Positions 12,007 to 24,734 of a stretch of DNA of 64,000 bases are shown piece by piece. The stretch's first letter is position 1. Each line of letters starts with the position of its first letter. The notes beneath the pieces were generated by a model. It made no database searches. It saw only the letters and a list, made by a program, of their open reading frames with translations, and was not told the origin of the DNA. The stretch is from the NCBI GenBank assembly GCA_003990745.1, contig RBNI01000004.1:1-64000 (forward strand), read 5' to 3'. The translations under genes and the position numbers were made by a program. Source of the DNA: Jimgerdemannia flammicorona. Taxonomy: Eukaryota > Mucoromycota > Endogonomycetes > Endogonales > Endogonaceae.

Positions 12007-12990
12007 TCCTATGGCTCCTTTAGTCTTGTATTCTGGGATCTTGGCTTCAGGGTAGAACTTCTTGATCTTGAGGGTGATATCTGGTTCTTATTCCTCCTCA
12101 TCATCATTGTCAGCTTGAAGCTCTGGAGGCTGGTTATCTTCTTCGACTTTCTTTTTTGCTTTGGCAGCTTCTTGCTCATATTTCTATTGGCAGATTTTTC
12201 TGACTTCACTGATACAGGACCAGTAGTCATTCAGGTGTTCAGAGCAGTACATCCTAGTACTATGGGGGCATCTTTCTTGAGGAGTATAGCCATCAATAAT
12301 CTTGTTATATCACTGCTCATCTGTGAGCTTGGGTATCTTATTCTTGTTCTTGTTTACCAAGTGTATGAAGACTTCTGTGTCCTCCTCATCTCCTTTCTCC
12401 ATGTCTGGTAGGACTCCTTTGTGGATATTGATAGAGACTCATACCTTTCTTCCTCTATAGTTGATCTGTATCTTCTGGGCATTGAGGTCAATGATGGCCT
12501 TGGCCTTGTGAAGCCATTGGTTACCAATGAGGATATCATAGTTGGTGGCACTTGTAACAATCATATCTACTGGGATGGTAGCTCCTTCTATCTTGATGGG
12601 GACTTCTCAGATTTTGCCAAGGGGGGTAGTTCATATACCATCTACTGTAACATAGACTATCTTGGTAGACTCTTCAATATCTCAGCCTAGGCAGTCAATT
12701 GCCTTCTTGTTTATGAGGTATCCTTCAGCACCAATATCAATAATGGTATCAAAGATACAGTCTTTGATCTGACATAGAGTATAGGCTGATGTCTTACACT
12801 GGTCTTTGAATTCTTTACCTGAGTTTTTGGATTCTTCTTGTATATTGTGAGCTTCTACAATCTTGTACTCTTGATTCTTGGTAGTAGTTATAAGTCCTAC
12901 TCTCAACTGCTGTCTGAAGACAGAGACTTCAGCTAGCTGTCCAAAAGTAGCATTGACCTTCTGTTCCTTGAGGTTCTTGTAGATATCATA
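12007..12990 (-). pseudogene. Gypsy-A protease region and linker
   Basis: A frame at 12906-12682 contains FDTIIDIGAEGYLINKKA, the flap-side context of a retropepsin. The catalytic Asp-Thr/Ser-Gly is changed to Asp-Ile-Gly, as expected from an ACN-to-ATN transition. Further pieces at 12560-12354 and 12230-12009 keep coding character (MLQVPPTMISSLVTNGFTR, then a Lys-rich linker) but change frame. The changed triad makes this copy unlikely to process a polyprotein. Confidence 0.65.
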
Positions 12991-13131
12991 TTGGTGGATC
13001 TTGGTCTTGTGCAGCTTCTGTTCCTTCTTGCTTTCACTTTCTCCTGAGACTGGAGTAGTACTTTCAATGATTTGGCAGACAGCTTCATCTAACTCTATAT
13101 CTTGATCAATCTTCTTGGGTTGAGTCTTGCT

Positions 13132-14166
13132 TTAAATAGTGACAGCTAGGGTCTTCTTTAGTCTTCCAACTGGCTTGCTGTTGCTCTTCCTATCATAGAG
13201 CTTAGACTGAGTTCTGGTACCTTCAGTAGCAGGGTAGAATTTGAGCTCCTCATAGTATTCTTCATCATCAGTGTCACCAATCTCCTCGATGACTACTGCA
13301 TTGGTTTGTTCTCTGGTTCTGCTAGCATTGCTTGGTTGGGCTTTACATCTTGTTTCAGTCATGCAATTCTTTGCATAGTGGCCTTCTTCTCCACATCTGA
13401 AGTATGTAATATTGTGTTCTTCTGTAGTGGCTGCAAATCTCTGTACTGGTCTTCTGTTGGCACTTCGGACTTCTCTAATAATATTACTAAGGTGTATAGT
13501 CATCTCGGTGAACTACTTGGCAAGTTCCTCCACTGGGTCAGCTTTGGCTATCTTGGGGATAGGTGGGGTTAGTTGTCTGTTTATAACTATAGCAGGTATG
13601 ATACTAGTTAACTTTGATGGCTCCATCTTGATGTCAGTTATTTTCTCCATTAAGTGTTTGGCAAGGTGTCTGGCAGTTCAATATCTCTGTACAAAGACCA
13701 CTTTCTGATCAAGGGTCAGTACAGCTGGGGTAGACTGGATTGCTAGGGCAATTTCAGGGTGAACTCCTTTGAGAAAGATTGAATCCACTATTTGTTCCTT
13801 GAGAGCATCATTATAGTCAGTCAAGACAATCTGGTGGCAGATTCAGATATAGAATGAGTTGAGATCTTTACTAAGTCCCTGGCAGATAGTATTGAGTTAA
13901 TCCTTGAGAGCTTGCTTGATCTCTTCAGTATAGTATGTTGTTCTGAGGAAGGCCTTCATATTGGCAAGTTTGGCTGCACCATTATCAGTAATAGTGGCTA
14001 TATTGAACTTGTCTCTGGCAGGTCCTCTGAGGCTGACTGGTAGAAGGGCCAATTGTGTATCCATACCAAGGGCTTGTACAGTGGCAAATTGTTCAAAGTC
14101 TTCAATAAAGGTCAGGATTGACTCTTTAGTAGTGTATTCATAGAATGTGGGGGGATGCATTTCCAT
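13132..14166 (-). pseudogene. Gypsy-A gag with zinc knuckle
   Basis: It begins at an ATG about 100 bp inside the primer-binding site. The 14166-13897 part (LTFIEDFEQFATVQALG) matches the gag of G2. The frame then meets TAA after LKD where G2 keeps CAG (KDQLNTI), a direct example of Gln loss. The 13503-13132 part has a knuckle RCGEEGHYAKNC, with the first Cys of the CCHC motif replaced, and an acidic tail. Gag would form the retrotransposon particle and bind RNA. Confidence 0.8.
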
Positions 14167-14265
14167 CTTGTCTTGAATTCTTACAGGGGTGACTCTTGTA
14201 GTCAGGGTAGTTGTTGTGGGAGTTGTTCGTTTTTTAGCTTGAAAGTGAGAGATTCATCTTGAATC

Positions 14266-14283
14266 ACCAGCCAATGGGCACCA
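14266..14283 (-). promoter_or_regulatory. Primer-binding site of Gypsy-A
   Basis: On the minus strand TGGTGCCCATTGGCTGGT begins a few bases inside the 5' LTR end. G2 has TGGTGTCCATTGGCTAGT in the same position, so both use the same tRNA primer. I cannot assign the tRNA. Confidence 0.75.
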
Positions 14284-14286
14284 AGT

Positions 14287-15830
14287 TGTCACATTTTGGT
14301 CACTGAGTCCTTCAAATATACCAGATTCTCTTCAAGGTATATCTCTTAGACTAACTCAAGTTTGTTATAAGCAAGTTCTTATTGGAGTACCTTTCTAAGG
14401 TCTTATAGTTCTTAAACTTCTTATCTTTAACTGTCTTATTATCTCTTAGATTGCTTTGCAAGAAAGTGTATGTAAGTGAACTTGACTGAATAGACTGACT
14501 TTATTTCAGAGGAAATAAGAGGGGTATTTATACAAAATATAATTCAATGGTTGCTAAGATATAAAGCTAAATATAAATTCCAATAACTAAAATAAAATGC
14601 CAGGATAGAAAAAACTGCTAAGTTCCAGGGTCAGCACTAATGGTTGTATAGGTTTAGGATGCTGGTATAATTCAGTGTTATATCAAAATTCCAGTGCTGG
14701 TATTATTCAGTATAACCAAGAGACTTAGAGCAGAATGTTCAAGACCATAGGGGCTTCATCCTCATCAGAGGTCAGGATGTCTTCAAAGGAGATGAGGTCC
14801 ACAAACATCTCATCTGTCTCATCATCATCATTATGTAGGTCATGCATTTCATGTACTTTGCATGCTTTGTGTGTGTCACACAGGATAATATCATCACCGA
14901 TGACATCATTACATTTGGCAGTAGTGGTGGCAAGAACAAGGAGATCTGGAGCTCTCCAGTCTATGAGGTTCTCTTCTACAAAATAGGGAACAAATGTGGG
15001 GTCTTGGGGAGGTCTAACCTGGATGCTTGGGCCTTGGAATACTGAGATCAATCTTTGCAGAAATTGATCTGGATTGTTCTGGAGAATAGGATAGCTAAGA
15101 AGATCCATCAGATCTTTAGGCATGCACTATAGTCAATCCCCAACTTGGAGTATGTTAGAGTCTCAGATTTCAGAGACCTGTCATCTCACTATATCAATGC
15201 ACTAGAAGCCAGGGTGGCCACAGCAGCCCAGTCCACTATCACCCTCAATAGTGATGAAGTAGAAGACTTCTAGCGTCCTTGTTTCACATATATCCATGGG
15301 AGTAGTATCTTGTAGCTCTTGAGTGCTGGCCTGTAGGAACTCCTGATAGAGGAGGTTTCCTATTTTGTACTTCTGCCATATTTGGAGGCATTCAGTAGCA
15401 ATGGTGATCCTTGTTTCCATTTCATAGCAGTAGAGGATATAATGATAAGGGTCACTAGTACCCAGGTTGATACTAGGAGTCCTTCTTGAGTGGATCCTCA
15501 TAGCTCTTCTGATGTCTTGGAATATCCTTTCTTTAACTGAGATGCCTTGGTAGTTCCTTGACCTTGAGGTTTGGTGAGCAACAGGCATTTTATTTGTGAT
15601 AAGTCTTTGAGCTATTTTGGAATTAGTGAGTCTTGTTGGTTGCTGCTACTGCAGTTCCTTGATCCTTCTTTTATATTCCTCAAGATACTCAACTGTGGTC
15701 ACAATGACTCACAGTTGGTGATCATTGCTCATCTCATATGTCATATGATCTTCTTGTGCTCTGATCTAGTAGCTTGCAAGAAAAGACTGTCTCCTATGCT
15801 GATGTCATCATTCTGGGGGTCACTGTTACA
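14287..15830 (-). repeat. Gypsy-A 5' LTR (right copy)
   Basis: About 1.54 kb, TGTAACAG...GACA on the minus strand, adjoining the primer-binding site. Compared with the left LTR it has a 186 bp block, 15089-15274, in reverse orientation. Confidence 0.9.
14725..15588 (-). pseudogene. LTR-encoded ORF of Gypsy-A, broken by internal inversion
   Basis: The N-terminal part (15588 to about 15275, starting MPVAHQTSRSRN) and the C-terminal part (about 15088 to 14725, ending MVLNILL) match the left LTR frame codon for codon. The middle 62 codons are replaced by the reverse complement of the ancestral block. The first frame therefore ends early at 15202 in an unrelated tail, and a chance ATG at 15123 reopens the second. 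There is a 5-codon indel in the acidic segment. No domain recognised. Confidence 0.6.
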
Positions 15831-16840
15831 GTATAAAGCTATATTTAAGCTAATATATATAGTCTCTATTATTCTAAATAGAGTAATATATAAAGAAACC
15901 CTCCAAAAGATACCAAGTAGTAAGTAGATTCTGATTCTTTCTAATGAGATAAGTAGAGAACTTATATATAAAATAGAAGGAGACTCTCAATACTCTACTA
16001 CTCAAGTCTATAGACCTTAATTATATTACTATATCAGCTCTCAGTTCTAGTTAAGTATAGTCAAGATATCTGATCTAAGTAGTCTTAGATCTCTCAATAA
16101 CTCTTAATAATTAGAGTCTAATCTTATATATTACTAAGAGTTACCAAAAGTGATACCTATTATCTAATTATCCAGTATTAATCAGAAGACCTCACTGATA
16201 TAATATCTGCTTCAGCCCTAATAACTATTACCAGTCTGGTTCTCTACTGATTTACTATAATCACTCTTTCTTCTATCTATAATAGCTATCTCTCCTTCTA
16301 TCTCAACTTCTTTAAAAAAAATAGTTACTTATACTGAAACTATACTTATTGAGAAACTTATTAAAGCTCAGAAGACTTCACTACAGATACTAGTAATCTA
16401 TAGATAATCTATACTAATACTTAATACCCAAAGTTGACTAACTTTATATATTAAATTTCTAAGTAATACATATCTTATTATTTAAGTTATTTAAAAATAA
16501 GATTAGAGTAGTAATAAGTATTATTATATAAATTATATAGTATATTTTTACAATTTTAGTTCTTTTAGTTCTAATTTTAAATATAGTTTTTTTTTTTAAA
16601 AAAAAAAGTTATATTTTGTTAAGTTAAAGTATTGAGATAATAACTCAATATATAGATATATAACTTTATATTATATTTTTTTTTAGATCAATTTATATTA
16701 TTTATCAGTAATATAAGAAATATAACTTATATAACTTTAATAAAATTATCTCTCTTTTGCTCAAATTTCTGTAAGATTTATAATATTTTTATCTAATTAC
16801 TAACTACTACTGAACTTAAAAGAAACTTTAGATATATAAT
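15831..16840. other. AT-rich decayed DNA, no gene seen
   Basis: Strongly AT-rich with runs of T and A near 16590-16610 and 16672-16682. By position it may include the eroded upstream part of Gypsy-G1 pol, but I can support homology only from about 16840 onward. Confidence 0.55.
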
Positions 16841-17107
16841 GCAATAATTACTCATTATTCAGAAAGAACTAATATCAATATAAATAAGGAGCTCTACTAT
16901 GTACAGAATTATCAATTACTTAAGACAGTAAAAAGATCTCTTATATTTAGAAGAATAGATATAAATAATTATCAACAAAATATAGAAATAATATGAAATT
17001 GATAGAAAAACACTCAGAAAAGAAAAGCTACTAGTTATACCAGAGCATAAGAAGGAATAAGAAATGAAAGAAGTATTCAAACAAGATTATCTTAAAAAAA
17101 TAAATAT
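16841..17107 (+). pseudogene. Gypsy-G1 integrase, left fragment
   Basis: Reads across stops as QKELISI..., then KEKLLVIPEHKKEQEMKEVF and DYL. This is the same sequence as the integrase N-terminus of G2 at 28170-28470. It stops at the 5' LTR of G2, and the reading resumes at 31594. Gly codons GGA have become AAA near 17095. Confidence 0.8.
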
Positions 17108-17565
17108 TGTAATAGTTGATCTGAATTAGTAATATGAATCAGAGAAATAGATATTTGATCATGGTACCTAAATTCAATCCCCAAATGTAGTATAGCCTTA
17201 TAAATAGCAGTCATGTTTTCACAAACATAGAAATTCTACAGATATAGAATCTTTATAATTATAGAGATTTTACAGATATAGAGGATCTATATTTGTAGAA
17301 AATGACTCATAGGAAATATAGTCATAACTTAGCCACCTTATAGCTAGCAAACTTGTATAAATATCTCAGTATCTAAAGTAAATAAACCTTAGATCAAAAT
17401 AGTTTAAAGCAAAGAGAAAGCAAAGAAACTAGTAAGTCTGCAGGCAGATTCACTTCAAACTTATCTACTCCTATATTCTGAAGACTCTACAGAGTCAAAG
17501 AAGATTAAGTTTTCAAGATATAGAAATCTGATATACTTCCAAGGTTAAGTATCTGCTATGTTACA
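17108..17565 (+). repeat. Gypsy-G2 5' LTR
   Basis: 458 bp, TGTAATAG...GTTACA. It matches 29903-30065 plus 31299-31593. Its 3' end abuts the primer-binding site. It includes a TATA-like tataaatatc near 17356. Confidence 0.88.
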
Positions 17566-17568
17566 ACT

Positions 17569-17588
17569 TGGTGTCCATTGGCTAGTGA
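17569..17588 (+). promoter_or_regulatory. Primer-binding site of Gypsy-G2
   Basis: TGGTGTCCATTGGCTAGTGA lies three bases after the 5' LTR. It differs from the Gypsy-A site by a few transitions. Confidence 0.75.
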
Positions 17589-17669
17589 TTTAAGATAAAT
17601 CTCTCACTTTTAAGCTAAATAATAAACAACTGCTACCACCTAAATAACTATATAAATTGAACCAAAATA

Positions 17670-18754
17670 TTCAGACAAGATAGATATGAGACTACTAGTA
17701 TTTCATAGTTATACTTCAGATAAGTCAATCATTACCTTCATTAATGATTTCAAGCAATATGCCACTATAAGAGGTTTGACAGCAAGGTAGCAAGTAATTC
17801 TCATGTCCTTCAGTCTCCAAGAACTAGCAAGAGTAGCATTCACAGCTATAACATATATGGAAAATGATGATGATACTATGCTAGCAGTACAGAAGACCTG
17901 ACTCTGAGCTACATACTATATAGATGAGATCAAACAGATACTAAAGGATCAGCTCAATACAATATGCTAAGAAATAAGTAAGGATCTAAATATATTCTAT
18001 ACTAGAATCTGATATCAGATAATTCTTGTAGATTATGCTACTGCTATCAGGGATCAAGTAGCCAAAGTAATCTTTATAAAAGAAATCTACCAAAAGATAG
18101 TTCTGGCTATCTGCTCATCACCAATAGTCCTGGATCTGATACAGAATGTCACCTATGCTTAGCAATATTGGATAGCTAGATACCCACAAGACTATACAAT
18201 AGAGAGAGTCACTGAAGTCAGAATCAAAGCACCCAAGGTAACCAGTGTAATCCCTATCACAGTGATCAATCAAAACACACCCAACTAAGAGTGACCTCAT
18301 AGAGGAACTTGCCAAGAAGTTTGCTGAAATGACAGCTCATCTAGGAGATGTGGTAAAGGAAATTAAAGGAAGAGACTACCACTCAGTTCAGAAATTTGCT
18401 GCCACCTCAGACAAAAAGAGAGATATCTACTATACTTGTAGAGAAGAGAGCCACTACTCATATAAATATATAGGTGAAATTAAGTACAAGATACAGCTAA
18501 GCAATACTACTCAAAATAAGAAACAGGCCAATATCATTACCTTTAAGGAAATTGGGAAATCAGATGAAGAGGAATGGGAGGCCTATCCTATACAGACCAC
18601 TAAGAAGAATGTCTGCAAAGAACTCTACAAGAGACCACCAGGGAAACCTAAGAAGAACCCTGTGGAAAAGCAGATGGAGACTGCTACAGAAAGTCAAGTT
18701 GAAGAAATGGATCAAGATATGGAGCTAGAACAGGCTGTTCAAGATATCATCTAA
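17670..18754 (+). pseudogene. Gypsy-G2 gag
   Basis: Matches Gypsy-A gag from FINDFKQYATIRGL through KDQLNTI to a 141-codon open stretch at 18329-18754 (MTAHLGDVVKEIKGRD...). The zinc knuckle is eroded to TCREESHYSYKY, with the last Cys replaced by Tyr. Earlier parts contain TAG/TAA for Gln. The tail is acidic, ending QAVQDII. Confidence 0.75.
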
Positions 18755-19807
18755 GGAACCACTCTAGCCAGTGAAGGAGAAAAGAAGAAGAAGCTTTGCA
18801 AAACCAAGATCTTCAAGTATAATATCTTCAAGGATCTCAGTTAACAAAAGATCAATGCAATCTTTGGCCAGGTGGTAGAAATACCCACATTTAGACAGTA
18901 AATGAGATACAGACTTGCTGAAACAACTAAGGAATAAAGATAGAAGATAACTGAGATCAACAATATTCAAGAAAACTCAGGAGAAGAAAGCAAAGACAAC
19001 TATAAGACCTCTGCCTATGCAACCTGTCAAATCAAGGATAGAGTCTTTGAGGCTATCATTAATACAGGAGTAAAAGAATGTCTTCTCAGCAAGAAAGCAG
19101 CAGACTACCTAAGTTGGGAAGTTAAAGAAGCAACTAAATTGGTATTTGTCACAGCAGATAGTATAAGAGCCATACCTCTGGGAAAGATCTGAGATATTTC
19201 CATCAAGTTTGGAGGAGTAACCATTTCAGTAGATATAATCATAACTAATGTAACCAACTATGACATTCTTATTGGTAATCAATGGCTTTATAAAGCTAAG
19301 ACAGTAATTGATCTGAATACTCAGAAGATGCAGATTATCTACTGTGGACAGAAAATGCAAATTTCCATCAATGTCAACAAAGGAGTTCTGCCTGAGATGG
19401 AGGAAGAAGAGAGTGAACAAAAGAAAGCCTACATGGTGACAACTTAGAAAAAGAAGAAGAAAATCAGATGGATGAGTGAAGAAGACTGGTGTAAGAAGAT
19501 TATAGAAGGATATATACTACAAGGAGTCTGCTCTTATGAGATCTGAATATACTATATGGAGCATGTCAATGAGTATTACCAGTATACTGGCAAAATCAAG
19601 GAGATCTACTACCAAAGAAGAGAGAAGGTCCTTGAGAAACAAGTAAGATAAGAAAAGAAAATAGAAGAAAAGAATGATAAATTACCAGCTCTTCTCAAAG
19701 ATAGTGATGATAAAGAAGAAATCAGGATCAAGATTCAGAAGATTCATTTTAATATAGTTCTACCAGAATACAAGTCAGAAAATGCAGCCAGAATAAATAT
19801 CACTACA
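18755..19807 (+). pseudogene. Gypsy-G2 protease and linker
   Basis: Near 19045-19110 the frame reads EAIINTGVKECLLSKKAADYL. This matches the retropepsin context of Gypsy-A, but the catalytic Asp is changed to Asn, consistent with a G-to-A change on the other strand. Downstream, ITNVTNYDILIGNQWL and an acidic/Lys-rich linker follow, with scattered stops. Confidence 0.65.
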
Positions 19808-21569
19808 GTGGAGAAAACTGTACTTGAACCTCAGATAAGCACCCTACTTGCAACTGATCTGGAGATAACTATTCCAAAGGACTATATCAGAATTCTCAAG
19901 TTAAGAAGCAGCCTAGCTAGAAGTGAAATCACAATTGAAGAAGTCATCAATTCAGATTATATTGGAGAAATACTACTTATTGCTAGAAACTATAATTCTA
20001 TGATTCCATTTCCAATCAAGAAGAAGGACTGACTAGTACAGATATTGATCTTCTCAGTTCTTCAGCCAAGGATCATAGAAGTCAAGAAGTTGGAGGAAAT
20101 AGAAAGAGGAAGAAAAGAATTTAGATCTACAAGAAGAAGAGTATTCACTAGTATCAAGATCACTGAGCTAGAGCACAAGAAGGAGAAAATCACAAATAAG
20201 CACAGCTATACTATTGGAAATAAATTTCCACTCAAGATAGAGCTCAGGAAAATACTCTATAAATTTGAAGATATCCTTGCTACAGACTTTAAGAATATCA
20301 AAAAAAAGACTCTATACTACTATTATGATATAGATATTAGAGATATTGAACCAATTTATCAGAAGGCAAGACCTGTCCTGCCAGTCTACCAAGAATGGCT
20401 TAGAGAAGAAATCAAACAGATAAAAGAAACTGGTATCATTAAGGAAGCCAGTAGCCCCTGGTTTTCACCCCTAAAGAAAGAAAGCAAGTCTGGAGAATTT
20501 ACTCCAAGACTCTACATTAATTACAGAAAGCTCAATATAGTCACCAAGAAGGATTGCCAACTACTATTCCTCATTAGTGACATCCTTATAACTCTGGAAG
20601 ATAAAGCACAATATTATAGTATCTTGGATCTATACTCAGAATTTCACCAAATTAGACTCACAGAAACAGTAAGTGAGAAATCAGCCTTCATCACCCTAGA
20701 TAGAACCTATGTCTACCTGTAAATACCATTTGAAATATACAATGCACCAGTAAGTTTCCAGTGAATGATGAACAAAATCTTTCACTATGATATGGGAAGA
20801 TGGATGATGGTTTATGTGGATGATATAATTATCTACAGCCAGATACCAGAGGAATATCTGCAGTATGTCTAGTAGATAATAAAAAAGCTGAGAAAGTATA
20901 GACTATATATTAAGCCCAAGAAATGTAAATTCACAGAAATTGAGATCTCCTATCTTGGCAATATCATTAACTGAGATAGAATATATACTGATCCTCTCAA
21001 GATATAAGCAGTAGCAGTATACCTAAGACCTACTACTATTACTAAAGCCCAAGCCTTCATAGGATTTATCTCATACTACCACTAATTTATCAGAGGATTC
21101 TCTAATATCATATGTAGGCCCAATCTACAAACTCAATAAGAAGAATACTAAGTTTCAATGAGCTGACAGGCAACAAAAAGCATTTGATGAGCTTAAGGTC
21201 AGACTGACCCAGGCACCCATCCTTAGAAGATCTGATTGGACTCAAGAGTTCATCCTGTAGATAGATATAAGTATATAAAGACTAAGAACAGTTCTAGCTC
21301 AAAAGAAAGACAAAGTGAGTATATTATTACATACCTCAGCCAAGAAACCCAAGGAGCTGAAAAAGAATATAAATCCTATAAGTTAGAATATCTTATAGTT
21401 ATCTGGGCTATAGAAAAGTTTCACTACTATCTTGCTGGAAGACACTTTACCATTCAGATAGACTACTCAGCCCTTACTTAACTACTGACTACAGAGTAAC
21501 CCAAAGGAATCTATATTAGATAGATTATAAAGTTACAAGCATATGACATAACTATCATACACCACTCAG
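19808..21569 (+). pseudogene. Gypsy-G2 pol: dUTPase-like segment, RT, start of RNase H
   Basis: The dUTPase remnants are LRSSLARSE, INSDYIGEI and FRSTRR (eroded motifs 2, 3 and 5). RT follows with PRLYINYRKLN, ILDLYSEFHQI, an eroded IPFEIYNAP and the catalytic MVYVDDIIIY near 20810-20835. RNase H reads EYLIVIWAIEKFHYYLAG near 21385-21440. The reading ends at the hAT-2 insertion (21570) and continues in integrase at 28165. Confidence 0.8.
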
Positions 21570-21654
21570 TAGTGCTCCAAATGAGTCAATTCAAATTAAA
21601 TCTGAATTTGATTCATCATATGATGGTTTGATCTAAATCTCAAATCCAAAGCTA

Positions 21655-21945
21655 TCCAAATCAACTCAGATTAATCCAAATCACCCCATCCAAATCACCT
21701 CATCCAAATCACTCATCCAAATTGCCCCATCTGAATCACCCCATCCAAACCACTCAATCTGAATCACTCAATCTGAATCATTCAATCTGAATTACTCAAT
21801 CTGAATCACTCAATCCAAATCCTCCAATTCAAATCCTTCAATTCAAATCCTCCAATTTGAATCCTCTAATTTGAATCCTTCAATCTAAATCCTCATCTGA
21901 ATCCTTCAACTGAATCCTCCAATCTAAATCCTCCACATAACTGAA
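21655..21945 (+). repeat. Subterminal ~13-14 bp repeat array of hAT-2 (left)
   Basis: Around twenty degenerate units of the type caatctgaatcact or ccatccaaatcac. Arrays near hAT ends often serve as transposase binding sites. A similar array with gatcaatccagata units occurs near the right end. Confidence 0.85.
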
Positions 21946-22349
21946 TATGTCCACATATACAATATATATATATATAAACATATGTATACATATGTAAATA
22001 TGCAAACACATATGTTGATAGATCAGTCTTCAACAGTTCATAGTATCAACAATGCTTCAAGTCAAACATCCCTGATAGTTCCATACCTTCCATACAATTC
22101 TCACTCCAAAATCTAGCAATATTATACTAAGATAAGAGATGATATTGTTTGCAATTATTACAGGTAAAAATTTAAAATACACATATTAATATAACTAATA
22201 CTTTTTATTTGACACACACATGATACTATTTCACCCACCCCTATAAACTGCACCAGTCAGAAGTTCAAAATACTTGGTAGTATGACTTCAAACATATATT
22301 GACATATAAAAGACAAGCACTCTGACAAAATCAAAAAGAATATGGAGAT

Positions 22350-24640
22350 AAATAAAATTGACATCTAAGCTGTGGTGAGTATGTTTATCTGATTGCCTGA
22401 CCATTTCTGTACCAACAACTCCATTTAATCAAAAATATTTAGCCATACTCTTTAGCAGAATTTCGAAATTAGCTCATTCACTAGATTATATACACAGATC
22501 AGCTATTCACAACTATCGAGAGTGATCAATTGTATAGCATCTTTGGCCTCCTCAAGCATAATTTATATTTGCCAAGTACCAATACTATTCGCAAAGATGT
22601 CCTGAAGGCCTATAGGAAGAAGTATGACAATCTCTACCAGATACTTCAAGTAAAATAAGAGCAGTACCATGACCTTTGCAAGCTGAATTATATATATATT
22701 TTTATAAAGAGCTCACCAATATAACCTCACATTTAATAAGTAGGATTCAGAAGGCAAAATTTTGCTTACAATCAATACATATATATCTCCCAATGCAATT
22801 TTGTTTCTGGACATTACTAGTCATTAGATTGATCTTGATTGGCAGCTTAAATCTCTCATTCTTGACTTCATTAAACTTGCTGACCCTTATTCTGGAGACC
22901 ATATCACAGATACTTTTATTAGTTGTATCTGGGAGCTTGGAATCACAACCAAGGTAAAAAAGGAGGACTTGTCATCAGGTTGGCATTTTTGAGAGAGATT
23001 CTAAAATAAAACAGATTTTATTAGTTATTTATTTTCACATAAATTTGTCAACTAAATATTTCAAGTACAGATTTTGGTCATTATGATGGACAATATCACA
23101 AACAACTTAACATTTTTCCAAGTTTTAGTGACCAGTCTCAAATAGGAAAATATGGCCTTCAGTACAGAAAGCTGCCATATGCAATGCTAGGCCCATATAC
23201 TGAACCTTACTGTTCAGAACTATCTTATACATATAGACAAAACATCTGAAAGAGGAGGGGCTCTGAGTATAATTTTCAAGCTGCACAAACTGGTTGTATT
23301 GGTCCAATTGTCTCTACAATAATAAGACAAATTCGCTATATAGTGTAGGGCAATCAGTTTAGCCTCGAAAGAGCTTATATTAGATATTTATATATATTGA
23401 AACTCAATATTTACAATGATCCAGCATGTGCTAGAGTTTTCTATAGTATACATTCTTTTTTTCTTCAGTCAGCTGAAGCAACTTATTTCAGATAATTGAA
23501 GATTTTTTTTTTTTAAAAAAAAAAAAACTCAATAGATTTAATAGTGGCTGCTGATAAGAAAATATGAGGTGAGGCTCTAGGTGAAAGTGAGTGGGATATA
23601 CTTAGGAATATTATCAGAGTTTTGGAAGTAAGTAGTGATTGCTCTGGCTCTACACTCATTTTGTCTACCTCTATATAATGTAATATCTCACTATATATAA
23701 CTGCCAGTATTTTGATGATTGTATGAAGGATATAGTCAAACAAATGACTCTGACAATAAGCTCTGTAATACCAGTATACAACCTTCTGATTGATCAGCTA
23801 GAGGAGAAGCTCAAGAACAGGTTGGAGGATTGTGGTAATTTATAGTTAAGTCCAGATCAGAGAGATGCTATGGAGGTTGCTCTAAGTAAGCTTAGAAAAT
23901 ACTACTCCAAAACAGATACTGCCATATATTCAATCAGTATACATATGTCAGCATATAGCTGTTGCCTCTTCCAAAATAGAGAAACTCTCACAAAAACTCA
24001 CTCTCTTTTCTCTGAACAGTGCTGGACCCATGCTTAAAGCTACAATACCATAAAGATCAGGGCTGGGAGCAGTACTTTATTGAGAGAACCAAGCAGGCTA
24101 TAATCAAAGTGTACTGGAAAAACTATGTACCACTGTAAGGTTCTGGCCGAAGTCCAGATAAATATGCTGAGGGATCTCTCTTATCCCACATTTACTTCAG
24201 CAGAAAGAAGAAGAGGGAGCCATCAGTGGAAGAGCTGCTGTCAATAGATGAACTTATCATTTACCTCACCAGTGACTACGTGATCCTGCTGGAGAGTATG
24301 AAGGTGCTCAACTGGTGGAAGATGGGTTGTCAGACAGATGTTGGGCCAATTTAACCTATCAATCTAACCACCACTCTACCCACTGGGGTATGTAGCTGTG
24401 TCAAATGGACTTCTCTAGTCTGTGTAGTATAGCTTGAGACTACCTGGTGATTCCTGTCTCCAGCACTCCTATTGAGTGGGTATTCTCAGGTAGGGTGGAT
24501 CTCATTGCCCCAAAGAGATGTATGCTGAATACTGAGATAATCTAGGCATATATATATCTGAAGTCTTAGTGGGGCTCAGACCACTAAAATTTGATGAGTT
24601 CTGGGGGTTTGTAGATAAGTTGATTGACCTTGTGAAATAT
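22350..24640 (+). pseudogene. hAT-2 transposase remnant
   Basis: Across stops, 22815-22940 reads DWQLKSLILDFIKLADPYSG, then DHITDTF and WELGITTKV, the hAT core block. Near 24050-24350 comes WEQYFIERTKQAIIKVYW and a region before the C-terminus (LLSIDELIIYL). Near 24430-24570 lies the dimerisation domain (IPVSSTPIEWVFSG across a frame change, then APKRCMLNTEI). The gene is dead, with stops and frame changes throughout. The divergence from hAT-1 indicates a separate family. Confidence 0.75.
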
Positions 24641-24734
24641 TTAATACCTTTCAAAAATAAAAGGAAAAAAAACCTGAGGACTCAGCCCAGAGTTTGTAGC
24701 CCAAGTGGGGCAGTAGTTGGTGGGATTGGTAGCA

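Larger units (their letters stand above)
6986..15830 (-). mobile_element. Gypsy-A: Ty3/gypsy-type LTR retrotransposon with dUTPase domain and ORF-bearing LTRs
   Basis: Two long direct repeats (6986-8583 and 14287-15830) bound a 5.7 kb interior. On the minus strand this reads primer-binding site, gag with a zinc knuckle, aspartic protease, dUTPase-like segment, reverse transcriptase, RNase H and integrase, then a polypurine tract. RT-RH before integrase defines the Ty3/gypsy order. LTR ends are TGTAACAG...GACA in the right copy, while the left copy has TATAACAG. The coding region carries scattered stops, mostly TAA/TAG for Gln, so the copy is probably inactive. I could not identify a convincing target-site duplication. 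Confidence 0.9.

Noticed and set aside
11986..12411. 141-codon plus-strand frame over Gypsy-A pol
   Set aside because: It is the antisense shadow of the pol linker, and the minus strand carries the recognisable motifs.
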